Below are positions 21,602-34,292 of a stretch of 64,000 bases of DNA, one piece after another; the stretch's first letter is position 1; the number at the start of each line of letters is the position of its first letter. Made by a program: the position numbers and the translations under genes. The stretch spans positions 91,734,676 through 91,798,675 of the forward strand of contig CM053273.1 in the NCBI GenBank assembly GCA_028583415.1, given 5' to 3'. Under the pieces are notes generated by a model. It was given only the letters and a program-made list of their open reading frames with translations, was not told the origin of the DNA and did no database searches. Source of the DNA: Protea cynaroides (taxonomy: Eukaryota > Streptophyta > Magnoliopsida > Proteales > Proteaceae).

Positions 21602-22396
21602 CCTCTGCCTTAACATTGCCTTAACATTACCGTCTGCTAGGAACCATCATCTTCCCAAGGCCCCTGCAATAAGCTATAATCTCAATCCGATCAAATACTT
21701 AGGCTTCTGCTGTTTTGCGGTTTATGCCAGGATTTTCTAGAAGTGTGAGAAACAAGTCAATGCGTGTTTCTAGAAACATGACTGGCTTTTTTTTTTATTG
21801 GGTCCTGTTAAAAAAGAAACCAAAATTTCCATACAGATTCCTAACTATTTCTGTTTAAAAAAAAAAAAAAAAAAAAAAAAACCCGTCACAAGTTTTAAGT
21901 ACGATTCCATACACATTGTTACAAACATTTCCCATGCAACAATCTGACAAACATCATGGCAGACAGTACAATCAGTCCCATTCATCCAATTGTAGAAATC
22001 CCTCTAATTTATGAGGACGGGAAAACCTGCGACCAAATACTACCTAAACTGCAACTATTTTAAGAATCTAGACGACATTACCAATCATCACGATGGATTA
22101 CTGTCAAAAAAGATTAACAACATAGCTCATTGATACATACATATAAACAAATGGAAAAAATTTGTTCATCTACCCTGGAAGAATTAAAACATAAACATTT
22201 CCATCCACAAAAACTCTCCCAGCAGGCTTCCTAAATCCGTTCATTCCTTTCCACCTTCACAAGTAATCCTTGAGACCAACTTAGCAAAACAGTAAAGCTC
22301 ACAACAATTGGCGTTGTCCAAGCTTCAGCAGGGGAAGGTCAATGGTGGCGGTTGCAAAATTTGAAACCATAAGAAGGGAAAATGATGGAGACTCAT
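20961..22396. other. Intergenic/3' flank of the DUF789 gene
   Basis: AT-rich and without coding signal. It contains a (TAA)n microsatellite at 21523-21600 and an A-run at 21856-21880. The part adjoining 22396 should hold the DUF789 3' UTR, but I cannot place the poly(A) site. Confidence 0.5.
21523..21600. repeat. (TAA)n microsatellite
   Basis: About 25 near-perfect ATA/TAA triplets. On the minus strand it yields a spurious tyrosine-rich frame. Confidence 0.95.
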
Positions 22397-25300
22397 TTAC
22401 GCAAAAGAGTGAGTAATGAAGTAGTCATAGTCATGATGTTGAACTCTGAGCTGCTTCAACCAGGAATTTGCAGCACTCAGGAGAGAGATGAACCTTTCCT
22501 GGTCTTCTGTTTCTTGATTGACCCAGATATCTCCATACATCTTGTAAGTGGCCAACCCAAAGGGTTGCAGTGAAATCCTACCAGTGTCCTCTCCTTTTGA
22601 TTTCCCTCCACCATCTTCTTTTGAAAAGCAGGTTCCTTTCCCCTTGTTATCCTCCGAACTGGTATCTGCACATGCCACACCATCGCAAGTCCAACATAAA
22701 TTAAAACAAGGTAGAGTTATAAATGTGACATTTTGGTAAGTAAACAGGGATAAAACCTCCAAGCTCTCAGGAAAATTACACCATCAGTCAGGGCTATAGT
22801 TTCAATCCCAAGAAATAATGGTACCAAATACTTTTGTTCCCAAACGGAGTATCTGCATAGAAAGTGTAGAAAGAAAAATTGGAAAGCCTACTGAATTTCT
22901 CTATGAGGGACTGGATATTGTTGATTAGCTGACACCATTAGCCAGTTCATGGATTCATGCTACCCAAATATCTAACAAAAGGAGTCACAAATGTTTCCTG
23001 TAAGTTTCAGAAGTAGACTTTTTGGATTCCAAACAATCCCAAGGTTTTCTTCTGCAACCTGACAATAAATGCAGGCATCTGTCCAAACTCAGTGTCAGAA
23101 AAGGTAACTGCGCACTACGAACACAGGATATAGTTGCCTATCCTTGAGTTTTTTTTTTTTTTTTTTTTTGGTGAGTGCCTATCCTTACTTAACCACTAAA
23201 GGAAAAAAAATGAATGTGTACTTGTTCCTCTGTGAAAACTGAAAAAATAGTCATCACCAAATAGAGCAACCAGGGAGGAGGGGTGGGGAACTTTGGTGCC
23301 ACAAGCCACCATATAGTAGCACAATCACAAAGAGTAATTTTGATCGTCTGCAGTTCTAGGAAAAAATTACATATCACCCATATAAAATGTCTAAAATATC
23401 TTGACAACCTCAAGTGGAGATTCTGGACAAGGATCTGACAAGGGATATACAATAATGTTATCTACACCAGATCTTCAACAACTAAGCCAACTGGCACTGT
23501 TAGTAGGTTGATATGGATCCAACTGAAAGAAAATGGAAATATTAAAAAAATTGTTAGAACCATTGGCCAAACTTGCATGACAATAGGCAATTTTGTATCA
23601 AATGAATCTGCTCGGCATTTTTATCTTGCAGGATCATGGAACTGTTTAAAAATTTCTAATTTCTATGTTCTATTAAATGATACATAGGAAAAGAAAATGT
23701 CAAGAGGTCATTTTGTTAATATGGGAAGGTGGACAGCCACCATATGCCAAATATTCAAACCCCAAAGATTTTGTTAAAGTTGTAGTGAACAAAAAAGTAT
23801 TTTTCTGGTGAACAAAAAGGTAAGACATCATTCAGGCAACTTTGCAAGAAAGACATGGATAACTAAGCATTAAGACATCATTCAGGCAACTTTTCAAGAA
23901 AGACATGGGTAACTAAGCATCTCTGAGTTCAAAACTTTAAGCAGATTAAGTCCATATAGATATATTCACCCCCTTCAAATGCCATTTAATTAAACCATAT
24001 TAACCAACTCAATCAGTATGAGCCATCATTCAGGCAACTTTTCAAGAATGTTATAGAACTGTAAAGAAAGAAAAGTAGGTTTCCCCTCTTCCATTTTGTT
24101 CTTAAATGTGAGCTCATATAAAATTGAAGACATACCTTGGAAAGATGATGAGAGAGTATGATAAGTCAGGAAACAAGCAGACAACCCCCTCACATTTCTC
24201 CTTGTGGGGATGTGGTAAATAGGATACCTATCAAAAAGTAAGGAATAATGCTTTTGAGAGGGGGAAAAGTTGTTCAAAATCAAGATTAAAGAAGGAAAAA
24301 AAAAAAAGAGGGGGGGTGACCCAGCTCAACAACGATTAATTTGATGAAGCAAAATATTTCCCTGAAAAATTAAATGAAGCAATAAAAATTAGGGGTTGGG
24401 GCTGGGGCAGAAAAATAAGGGGGAGATGAGGAGGGCCAAAATTGTTAGAAGTGTCACCCTATACTCTTCCCAGCTAAGAGAATAAGAATCAATTTTACAA
24501 CAGGAAGCTTGGTCAAAGGTAAAGTCACCACGCTCTACGGAACATAAGCCCTCACTTTAGTTAATGACAAGAATGGCTAAATAAATGTCTGCTTGGCATG
24601 GGCGAATCAACTGTTTTTGATTTCCAAATCCCAACTCACTCTTTCTTTCTTTTTATAGAAATGGGAAAAAAATGGCTAAGGAAAAAAAAAGATGTGAACT
24701 TCCAGAATTGAATACCTGGTACACAAGGATCCATGACAGGCTCTGGATTATACGGGCCATACTAGATAGCAATAGAGTTGGCCCTGAATTTAGTCTACCA
24801 GGCTAATGCGTGAAATATGTCGTCACTTTCCATGGGTGAATCATCAACTTTCTACAGTTAAACCAAAATGCCAGATGAGTTCCCAAAACTACCTACCAGT
24901 TGGGTACAATGGATCATCCATCTGGCAGCTGAACTCTAGAATTCTTATCAAATACATGCTGAAAATGACAGCGACAAATTCAACCAGAAGCTTCCACAAG
25001 AATATCAGTAAAGACAAGCAACTAGGATCTAATATACAAATTCTGAATCGTTTTCAACATCTTAGGAATTTTCATCAGTTTGAGTAATCATTAATTCCTT
25101 ACTCATCTACTAAGTCCTGGCACCTCGGTATGAAGGGAAAATTTTGGAATAGTCTCACAGCATGAGAATTTTCATTAGTTAGCATTATCAAAATTTTAAC
25201 AAGTAAACCACATAACAAAGAATTTATGTCGCACCATGCAACTGCCATCCAACTAGCAGGAGAGAGATCCACGTTCTTGAATGAGAGCATACCCGGATAT

Positions 25301-27056
25301 TCCCGAGCTAATTCAGTGACCTAAATTTAGATAACAAACCAAATTAGTGTTGACCCTTACAGCATAGTCAATTATTCTTCAATTTTCTTTCAACAACCAA
25401 GGACTTCTATTGAACAAAGAAAATTCAAGAACATTAAACAGTTGATAATAAAGTAATAGTTCACTAAGACTAATACCTTGTCCATAAGGGGAATCCTCCC
25501 ATAAGGAGCACATCTCTCAAAATACTGGAGATAGAGGTAGCCTAACCGGTCCTTCATTTGCAATGAACCCTCCTGGTCAAAGTTTGAATCTTCTGATCCA
25601 GCATCCCAACCTTTGCTTGAGTTGTTGCTTAATGACCTTGAAAGCTTATCGCTCTCACTGTCTTCACTCCAAGAATCACTCTCGAATCCCGCCACATCAG
25701 CCTCTTCTTTTGGATTCCTAGAACAGAGACACATGTATGCGCAATCAATTATCCTTGTCTTTCAATAATCAAGCTGTTCAAGGGCACCAAGACAGATATC
25801 CAAAGGGATATGGAAATTACAATTTGCTAGCATATATCTGTATGGCAGAGAGGTACGGAACATAGTACTGCACAACGGTCTCACCGCTGTTCAGCAGTAC
25901 TGGGGCACCTGCTCCATATGCACTCCATTCATCATATTGGTCCCAAAGATCTCCCAAGTTGAAGTACTCTGTTGTATCCTTACCGATAGGCTGCCATAGG
26001 CTGTTTAGATCTCGAATGCAGGTCTGCCAAAGATACAAATCAAAATATAGAATTAACAAACACAATCAAAGAAGAGAAGACTAAGATCCCAAGAAAGAGC
26101 AGACTATCTGCAAGTATATATTTTTCAAATAAATTGTAAAATTGTGTTATGCAAGATGTTGGTTTCTCAGGCTTAAGATTTTTCTTCTAAGACGCATTAT
26201 AATTTTCAAAATACAATTTTCCAAGGATTTGCTGGGAGAGGAGTATTTAAAGAGAGACGCGGTAGTTTCAAAACAACTAAAGGAAACCATTAAATCGAGA
26301 AACCAGTCATACATACACACTATAACAATACGAAGTGGATTTTGGGACAGAGAAAACAAAACAGGTAGTCAACACAAATTTTATATACCCCTTTTTCCTT
26401 CCCCAGGTTAAGAAAGATGTTGGTTGCCTAGGCCTTATATTTTTATCTTTATCATTCATTTATGCTGAACGTTGAAGATGAGTATTCCAAAAGTTTTTTA
26501 TTTTATTTATTTTTTTTTTTTGGTTTTTTGGGAGAGAGAGAGAGAGAGAGAAGTAACCGACACCATCTTAAGGTTAGTGTAGAAAACTCACAGAGAACCA
26601 CAAAGAGGTCAAGAAATACAGAGAGGTGAGTGGCTTTTGCAACATAAAAACAGTACATGACTACATATTTTTCATTGTTAAAACCATAGAAATGAACAAA
26701 AGCAAAGCGAAGTAGATTCACCAAAGAAATCAGAGAGGAAAGGAGGCAAAGATTTCACACTAAACCAAAAGAAATCAACTACAATAAGGACGTTCAGCAA
26801 AAAAACTGGGAACTTGGGATGGCATCTGCAGATGTAGAAGAAAACATACATTTTACGTAAGGGAATGAAGCGAAAACAAAGAACTAAGATGATCAGGATC
26901 ATGGGAGTCAATCTGAAAAAGATAATTAAAAAAGAAAGTTACCTTCGGGAGCAACTGGGCAGGCACAGTGGGGGTTATGCAGTCAAGGAAGCATTCCAGG
27001 TTAGAATGCTTAGCAGGAGAAGATAGATGCTGCGATCTCCAGAAAGATGACGCCAT
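22397..27056 (-). CDS. DUF789 family protein, six exons, 334 aa, apparently intact
   Basis: Exons (minus): 27056-26943, 26023-25821, 25717-25477, 25320-25235, 24227-24136, 22665-22397. All introns are GT-AG; the coding total is 1005 nt, ending TGA. Family signatures in order: SNLECFLDCITPTVPAQ near residue 18; YFNLGDLWDQYDEWSAYGAG near 58; VQYYVPYLSAIQIY; an acidic Ser-rich insert (residues 112-150); YLYLQYFERCAPYGRIPL; LSPASWMAVAW|YPIYHIPT across the intron 4 junction; ACFLTYHTL; and C-terminal ISLQPFGLATYKMYGDIW and ANSWLKQLRVQHHDYDYF. Every junction restores the expected family order. DUF789 proteins are plant-specific, of unknown biochemical role, with no signal peptide or membrane segment here. 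This is the only intact host gene in the window. Confidence 0.93.
26503..26552. repeat. T-run and (GA)n microsatellite in intron 1 of the DUF789 gene
   Basis: A T-rich run (about 26499-26530) is followed by (GA)n at about 26532-26551, within the 919-bp first intron. Confidence 0.8.
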
Positions 27057-27172
27057 GGTGGTTCCTCTGCAATCAGTAGAGAAAACTACTCTGTTCTTTC
27101 TGTGTGTAAGGAGAAGAAGAAAGTGCGTGAAGTTTAAAGCGGAAGCAACCAGGGGGCGTGGCGTGGTGTTAC

Positions 27173-27180
27173 TATAAATA
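27173..27180 (-). promoter_or_regulatory. Possible TATA box of the DUF789 gene
   Basis: TATTTATA on the minus strand lies about 117 bases upstream of the ATG (27056). That leaves a 5' UTR of roughly 80-90 bases. It is the only TATA-like sequence near the start; plant housekeeping genes often lack one, so support is weak. Confidence 0.4.
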
Positions 27181-28970
27181 CAATGTTTAGGGTTGGGTGA
27201 TCATGGTAACAGGGGATAATCTCCAGGCCATTATTTCTCAGTGAATTTATGACCCGTAATCTTATCCCGCCGCATGTTCTGCATCTATTTTTGGTAAATG
27301 ACAACGCGTCTTCATTTTCTCAGTCCCTCTCCAACTAATTACAAATCACTGCTGCTCTCTTCTCCTTTCCCTTCTCAGTTTTCAAAAAGCTTCCTGTTTT
27401 TCTTTTTCACTTTTTCTTCAGCCCTTGTTGTTGACTAACCATAAACGTACTAGTGCAAATTACAAAATATCTCCTTTCTCGTATTCTTCTTTAAATAGAA
27501 CTGAGAGCTCTAAGAAACGAAAATTCATAGAAACTAATTGTCCAGCAGAGATGATCAATGACAACGACCAGAGCAGTAGCACCAGCACAAAGAAGGCAAC
27601 GGAGAAGAGGAAAGAAAAAAAAAAAAACAGAACAATGAGGGAGAGATGATCACCCTCAATTACCACAGGTTTCTTGAATTCTCCACCAGTGGATCGCGAG
27701 GACCAAAGCAAGTGGGGAAAGCTCCGGAAACTGGAAAGGCGGAAGCTGAAAGCCTGAGACCGAACTGAAACTTAAAAGCTTGAAAGGCAAAGGATCTTCT
27801 TTCCTCTTGGCCTCTTGGCCTCTTGGGTGTTAAAATCAGCAATTCAGCACCCTGCAGATACCCGGAAAGAAAGTAAGAAAGTGATTGTTTCCGTACTTTA
27901 TGTATTTGTAATTGTCCTTTTTCCCCCAAAATGTTCGTCTGTTTTCTCTTCTTCAGAAAAGGCTTCACGGAAGACGAAAGAAATTAGGGGAGAGAAAAAC
28001 TAACAGAAACAAACCATTAGATTTAGAGAGAGTGGGAGTGGGGGACTCGAGCGACGGAGCAAGCCATGAGCGGAGGAAGGGGAAAAGTGAAAACCGAGGA
28101 GGAGGAAGAAAGCTCCACAAAAAATGACAAAAATCCAAAACGAAAGAGAGCGTCGTTAAGACAAAAGATTTTTTTGGTTCAAACACTTTGCACCCCTCAG
28201 TGACTCAGTCTTCGATGGGTTGAGGCGACGCGTACTCGTTGATATTTCTATTTCTGAATTCGGATAGCACCACCCGAGTCTTTCGTTTCGCCGCGTGTTT
28301 CTGTTCTCCCTTTTTTTTTTTTTTTTTTTTTTTTTAACCTTTTGTTTTCTATTATTTTCGTTCCTTTATCTGTCCACCGGATTTCCAAAAAACTTCCTTC
28401 CGCTTTGAATGTTGGTTGCATCAGAATCAGACTCACTTCATTCATTCATTCATTCATCCTCTAATGACTCAATTAGCCAAAATTTACTGTTTTATTATTC
28501 ATTTTCTGCAGTTATGCTTATTATGTCTTATAAATCCCAAATAGTAACTCTCTCGCTTAACAAACTCTTCCTCTCCTACAAAGATGTGTCTGCCAATTGC
28601 TTCTGGTTCTGATTTTTAATTTTGGTTTTGGTTTTGATTTCAACTCTGACATTATTGAACTCAAATCAAAACCAAATGGTAATTCATCGATTTCAAATTC
28701 CCCAATTACATGGATTTATCCATTCAAAATAAAACCAAATAGATAAATAAACAAATAAACAAACAAATAAACAAAAATTTACATAAGCCCAAACCATTAC
28801 TGAACCGGTTAATAATTGTTTTGATTTGGTTCAATTTTTATGGACATGTTATTGTGCTTAGTATTTCCCCATGGCACATTGATTCTCTTTATCCACCATA
28901 TCCCTAATTTTGTAGGAAAATCTCTATCAATCTAAAATATTTAGTTTATATTTATTCAATGTATTCCTAA

Positions 28971-28972
<2 letters not shown>
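27181..28972. other. Intergenic DNA upstream of the DUF789 gene
   Basis: Short frames on both strands show no recognisable domain. GA-rich and T-rich tracts occur (27600-27650, 28308-28336, with T-run 28311-28335). I call no gene here. Confidence 0.5.

Positions 28973-29044
<72 letters not shown>
28973..29044. repeat. (AT)n microsatellite, about 72 bp
   Basis: Uninterrupted AT dinucleotides. Confidence 0.97.
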
Positions 29045-29049
<5 letters not shown>

Positions 29050-29389
29050 TCGGTTTAATTTTCAACAAAAAATAAAATCTTGTTCGGTTTTATTTGAGGC
29101 GTGATACATGTGAGATCTTGATCAGCAAGTAATCACTTTAATAATGATAAAAAAAAAAAACAGTAATTACTTGAATATATTTTTCATAACCTGATCAACT
29201 AGGTTAATATTGCTTTTAATTTATTCTTCTTTTCTTCTTTTTAATATCCTTTAGAAATGTAAATATAATTCTCAATTGTGGCACCCTTTTTTTTTTCTTT
29301 TTTCTTTTTTTTTTTCTTATAAATGATCATGGCACCTTAGAGAGGGGAACAAAATTAAAAGAAAAAAAAACAATAACATTGTTTGTTAT
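29045..29389. other. AT-rich intergenic DNA
   Basis: T-rich tracts at 29288-29317 and no coding signal. Confidence 0.5.
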
Positions 29390-30057
29390 AGTTGGAATTT
29401 GTCCGTCAGTCTGCGATCCGGAACATCTACAATCACAGAAGTTAAACAAGGGAATTGGCCTACTAAGCTCCCGGTATACTCCGATGCTTAAATCAAATTC
29501 TCAATGTAAACAGTCAAGAGACAGCAGGAAACTATCTCTAGTTTAAAGAAAGAGGGGAACGATGAGAGAGTTTGAGCGTAAGAGAGAGAATGATGGTGAA
29601 TAGCGAGATGATTGTGAGATTATGAGTGAGTGTTACCTTGGCGATTCGTCTTATTTTTTATAGAGGTTGGGAAGAAGCATAGAAGTACAGGGACTCAGAG
29701 AAGTTGATCACCAGTAGAACTGACAAGTGTCGCTCTGAGGAACGCCCAGGTCATAGACTCCGAGTAGGAGTGGGAGATTGTAACCAAGGAAGCTAAGTTG
29801 GTCAATAATAAGAGTGACATGTCACCATATGAGTGGTCGTATAACCATAATGATCGACATCTTATAGTACTAGGAGAAGGACTCCTACGACGTAACCTAG
29901 TCGCCTTAGAACTCTAGACTCAGATCAAAAAACGTAACCCAGTAGGATTATACCTCCGATCAAGTGCCGTGTCCTAATAGGACTGTGCCTCCGCCCAAAA
30001 GACGTATCCGGATAAAACTATGACTCCGAAAAGGCAAAGTCGAGTGCTACTTTATCT
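29390..30057. other. Possible old LTR fragment (minus orientation)
   Basis: TACTCCGATGCTTAAATC followed by a GA-rich stretch and TTGGCGATTCGTC..TTTTTTATAGAG resembles the leader and TATA region of some plant gypsy LTRs read backwards. No boundaries, target duplications or coding part were found, so this is a weak suggestion. Confidence 0.3.
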
Positions 30058-30300
30058 AATTCACATCGTCTCCTCGCAGTGGTTCTGGGAGGACGCGGCA
30101 ACCTATCTTAGATGGCCGCCCACGTGGCTCTCAGGTGAATCCAAGACCCACGTCTGAGCCGACACCCCCTGTCGGCTTGGTTTGTCGACTGAGTGTTGGC
30201 TCGAACGTGGGTCTCGGATTCACCGAGAGCCACGTGGCGACCATCCAGGGCAGATTGCCACTGTCATCCCAGAACCATTGGGAGGAAAGAATGCGAATTC
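30058..30300. mobile_element. Foldback (hairpin) element FB1
   Basis: Two arms of about 110 bases are reverse complements around about 30175. The left arm AATTCACATCGTCTCCTC... pairs with the right arm ending ...GGAAAGAATGCGAATTC; the inner parts ACGTGGCTCTC.GGTGAATCC and GGATTCACCGAGAGCCACGT match closely. No coding capacity. Copies FB2-FB4 follow within 4 kb. Confidence 0.78.
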
Positions 30301-31005
30301 TATTTTATCACGCTTGGTCTATCTAGGTGATTTAGGATACCACGTGCAAGATTTTCATTGGATGCTGTTTTTCTCTCATAACATTGTTCAATTCGGCCCT
30401 ACCGGGTTTAGATTTATAGAAATAACTTTCGCATGATATATTTTGCTTGGTAAATTTATTTCCATAAATAATTAAAATTGTTTTACTATTTTTTTGATTT
30501 TCTCTTTTTTGCCTTAATTCTAACAACTAAACAGTCAAAAAATCAAAATCCATTAATAATTAATTTTAATAAAGATTTTAAAATTATTTAATAAATGATT
30601 CTTGCACCCCGAATGGAAATCAAACCACTTACCACACCCATAAACCGAAACCGCCTGTCACACCCTTACCATAGAAGAAGTCATTGATGGTAACGTGGCA
30701 TCTTTTGACTTGGGAAGGGCATTTTCGGGTGTGGCTGTTCGAGAGAGAGCGAGAAGTTTCCATCTAAAGACCAAAATGTCCCCACTTGCACGATAAACCA
30801 ATCCCCTCTGCACTATCTCATTGCTTTCCCACGTTTCACATTACACTCTCTTTTATTAATTTTTTAATTATGAGTGATAACAAAAAAAATAAGGAAAAAT
30901 AATTTTTGTATTTAAACATGTGATAATTTTCCGACACGTGGAGCCACGAAGGGGTGGTGGTATTCTTATCTCCTCTCAGTCACTGACAGCTCGCAAGAAG
31001 TGGAG

Positions 31006-31230
31006 AGGATCCGCATCCTCACTGGGAGGAGAGCTACACAATTTGTTCTGGATGATCACCATGTGGTTCTCGGTGAATCTCAGACTCATGTTTGAATCGA
31101 CACCTAACTAACAAGCTGAGCTGACAGGAAGTGTCGGTTCGGACGTGGGTCTCAGATTCACCGGCGACGGCCATCCGAGGCAAGTTGCCGCGTCCTCCTA
31201 GAACCACTAGGAGGAGACGATGTGAATCCG
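31006..31230. mobile_element. Foldback element FB2
   Basis: Same arm sequence as FB1 (GTGGTTCTCGGTGAATCT against AGATTCACCGGCGACGGCC; right end GGAGGAGACGATGTGAATCC). The left arm has diverged. The loop is centred near 31115. Confidence 0.7.
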
Positions 31231-31330
31231 AAGTGGAGAATGCTTCACCACGTATGGAAACAGCGTCTTACAAAAGAACACGTATAACTGACTAACTGAG
31301 CACGTGCGATGGGACTCTATCGCGATGGCA

Positions 31331-31557
31331 GGATCCACATCCTCTTAAGAGAATCTGAAAAAGAGGTGGCACCTTATATGGATGGATGACACTTGGGGTT
31401 CAGATTGATCCGAGCCATCCAAACCAACACGCCTCTGTCAGCTCAACTTGTCGGCTCGGATGGAGGGATCGGATGAATCCGAACCCTAGGTGTCGTCCAT
31501 TCATATTGAGCGCCACCTCTCCTCCAGATTCTCTTGGAGGAGAGGATTTGATTCGGA
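31331..31557. mobile_element. Foldback element FB3
   Basis: The left arm GGATCCACATCCTCTTAAGA pairs with the right end TCTTGGAGGAGAGGATTTGA. The inner arms GGATGACACTTGGGGTTC and GAACCCTAGGTGTCGTCC also pair. It belongs to the same subfamily as FB4. Confidence 0.72.
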
Positions 31558-31667
31558 TGGCGTTGGAGTTCACGTGCCGTCGGTGGGGACCCTATCAAGG
31601 AAGGTTACTGGCAAGTGGGCTTGCAACTCCCTCCTACCCTACTCTTTGAATCTGACCATCTGTTTGT

Positions 31668-31850
31668 CAGAACTTGGGTGGATTGAATCCAATTCGTCTC
31701 CAATAATTGGAGGCTCCAATCGCCAATCCAACGATTGGAGTTAATTGAGCGTGCCTACTAATACATCGATAGGTGCGCCTGGTTAACTGCAACCATTGGA
31801 TGAGCAATTGGAGCCTCCAATAATTGGAGACGATTTCAACCCAGGTGGTT
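31668..31850. mobile_element. Short MITE with about 40-bp inverted termini
   Basis: CGTCTCCAATAATTGGAGGC (from about 31698) and its reverse complement GCCTCCAATAATTGGAGACG (about 31811) end a 180-bp element. The flanking GGGT.GATT also pairs. No ORF. Target duplication not certain. Confidence 0.65.
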
Positions 31851-32099
31851 TGGTTTTAAACAACAAACAACGTGTCCTTCCTCTGGCATCATGGGATATT
31901 GCACGTTCGATGGAATAGGCTGAAGGTGCATGGCTATCTACAAGTCTTGCATTAAAACCATTGGATTGAATTTTTTTTTTACATGAGCCGGAAACCTCTT
32001 TTAATATAGAGATACGGCTCCTCCGTTTCCAGATATAAACCAATGGAACTCTTTTGTTTAGGTAAGTTTTCCAAAGATTTTACTAGATATTTTTATTTT

Positions 32100-33968
32100 G
32101 GATTAATTTCAGCTACCCCCATAATAGTTTCGAAACATCACCTACCACCCATACTTTTCAAAAAACACAACTACACCCAAGTAACTGACGGAGGATACGG
32201 AAATCAGCATTAGACATTTTTACCCTTTTTGTTTTTAATTGAAAATTTCTAAAAGCTAGTAAAATTACTAATATAACCCTTCTCTTTTCTTTCCTCTCTC
32301 CCTCCAATCGGACCTGTTCTCCATTCCTGAACTTACACAAACACACCACACAATTCGAATCAAATCCACCACCACCGGCAATGGCTCCGCCTTATTTCTC
32401 CCCACACTCACTATAGGAGAAGACCCGATTGCCATTGAGCTTCTCTGCCAAGACAATTAGTTCAGCCAAGCCCGATCCCACAGCACCAAACAACCCATCG
32501 CCGACCTCATCCACCATATCCAATCTAGAAAACCCTATCGATTGAAAAAACCCAATAAGCAAGGATCGCAGATGGCCCATGCAATTTGTTACGACTGCAA
32601 CCATAAGAATAGGGATTGAATCCGATGATACATAGTTCAGATGACTATATAATCCCATTTCTGAGATGGGATTGGATTGATCGACAGAAAAAAAAATTAG
32701 AGAAAGGCGAAGAGAGATGACGATAGCACAGTGAGGGAGGCTATATGATTCCATGGTGTCGGTTAGATGGAAAGGTAGTGATGGTGACCAGCGCTTCCTC
32801 TGAACTCGGACGTCTGCTTGGATCTTGCTAAGGTTGGGTGCTGCATCGTCGCCACTGCTCGTAGGAAAGACAGATTGGTGTTGTTTTTTTCAGAGAAACA
32901 AAAAAAAAAAATTTGCAGACATTTGAATACAGACTCAGGCCATTTCTGGACCTCTTTTCTTCTTCCTTTTTTGTCTTTCTTTCCATAGAAGAAAGCAAAA
33001 AATGGATGGGGATTCGGAAAAGAGGAAATAAGAGAAAGAGAGAGAAATGAAAAAAACTAGAGCTCTAATGATAGGGCATTAGAAGAAAGCAAAAAAAAAT
33101 GAACAAGAATTTTAACTAGAAGAAGAATTTTGTGAAGCTTTAACTGAAGAAAACAGAGGATACCTTCAGAGAAAACCTTCAGAGAAACTAGATCTGAAGT
33201 ATCTTTAGAGAAATGGAAAAAAAATTACAAACGTTTGAACTCCGACTGGGTGTGTGCTGCATCGTCGCCGCTGCTCGTAGGAAAAGCAGATTGGTGTTGT
33301 TTTTTTTTTTCCAGAGAAACAAAAAAAAAAAAATTACAGATTTCTAGGGTTTTGGGTTTTGATTCCAAACAAGACAACTTGCCTTTGAATGAGAAACCCT
33401 TCTCAAATCTACAGATAACCTCACCAACCTGAACATAAAATCAAATTGTTTCAAATGCCATTCAACTTCGCCCAATACAATCTCGTATCAGATGTAAATT
33501 TAATTTGCATAAATCCAAAACAGTAACAAGAGAATGGAATTGAGCTTGGGACATGTTTTAGATCTCACGAATCCACCGATTTTGGACCAAACTGAGGTCT
33601 TGAAGCAGAAGCTGCTAGTGCATGAGAAGTAGGGAAGGTAGCGGTGCCACCGCCTTGGGAGGAGCAACGAGGCAGTCTGCGTGGTGACTCCATTGTGAGA
33701 GAGAGAGGTAAGCCTATGAGAAAAATTATTTGCTCTAAGAGACATTAAGTGAGGAGGGTAAAATTATCTTTCAACGTATCCTTTAGAGTATAATTATCCT
33801 ATTTAAAAGCAATTTTGGATGACATAAGCAATTAACGAGACTGATTTAACGGAGTGGATCTATTTGATTAACGGTGGTAAACGTTTGGGTGGTAGGTGAT
33901 GTTTTTTGAAAAGTGGGGGTGGTAGGTGATGTTTTGAAACTATAATGGGGGGGAGCTGATTTTTATTC
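32100..33968. mobile_element. Non-autonomous Mutator-like element (about 1.87 kb)
   Basis: Long inverted termini: the left end GGATTAATTTCAGCTACCCC..ACATCACCTACCACCC is mirrored on the right by GGGTGGTAGGTGATGTTTT...GGGGGAGCTGATTTTTATTC. Flanking 9-mers TTTTATTTT (32091-32099) and TTTTATTTA (33969-33977) match at 8 of 9 positions, as expected for a Mutator 9-bp (or hAT 8-bp) duplication. I see no transposase. An internal block (GTGCTGCATCGTCGCC.CTGC) is repeated about 410 bases apart (32840, 33252). Confidence 0.72.
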
Positions 33969-34095
33969 TTTTATTTACTATTCTTTTTTTTTCTTTTTCC
34001 AGTAAAACAAATGTTCATTAAAGAAAAGAGAAAAGGGATACATTTTATCAAAAAAAAGAAAAGAAAAGAGAAAAGGCATACACTTGAAGCAGTAT

Positions 34096-34292
34096 TTAAA
34101 TCCTCTCCTCCAAGAGAATCAGGAGGAGAGGTGGCGCCCTATGTGGATGGACGATACTTGGGGTTTGGATGAATCTGAGCCCTCCATCCGAACTGACACC
34201 GAGCCTACAGGGGATGTCGGCTCGGATGGAGGGCTCGGATTCACCCGAGCCCTAGGTATTGTCCATCCACATAGTGCGCCACGATGTGGATC
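34096..34292. mobile_element. Foldback element FB4 with shortened right arm
   Basis: The left arm TCCTCTCCTCCAAGAGAATC and GGTGGCGCCCTATGTGGATGG pair with CCATCCACATAGTGCGCCAC on the right. The right arm then jumps to GATGTGGATCCC, the terminal bases of FB3, so an internal part of the arm is missing. Confidence 0.72.

Noticed and set aside
21404..21616. Minus-strand frame with a long tyrosine run
   Set aside because: It is the translation of the (TAA)n microsatellite.
27660..27968. 102-codon minus-strand frame upstream of the DUF789 gene
   Set aside because: Low-complexity composition, no recognisable motif and no conserved context; it may be UTR or intergenic.
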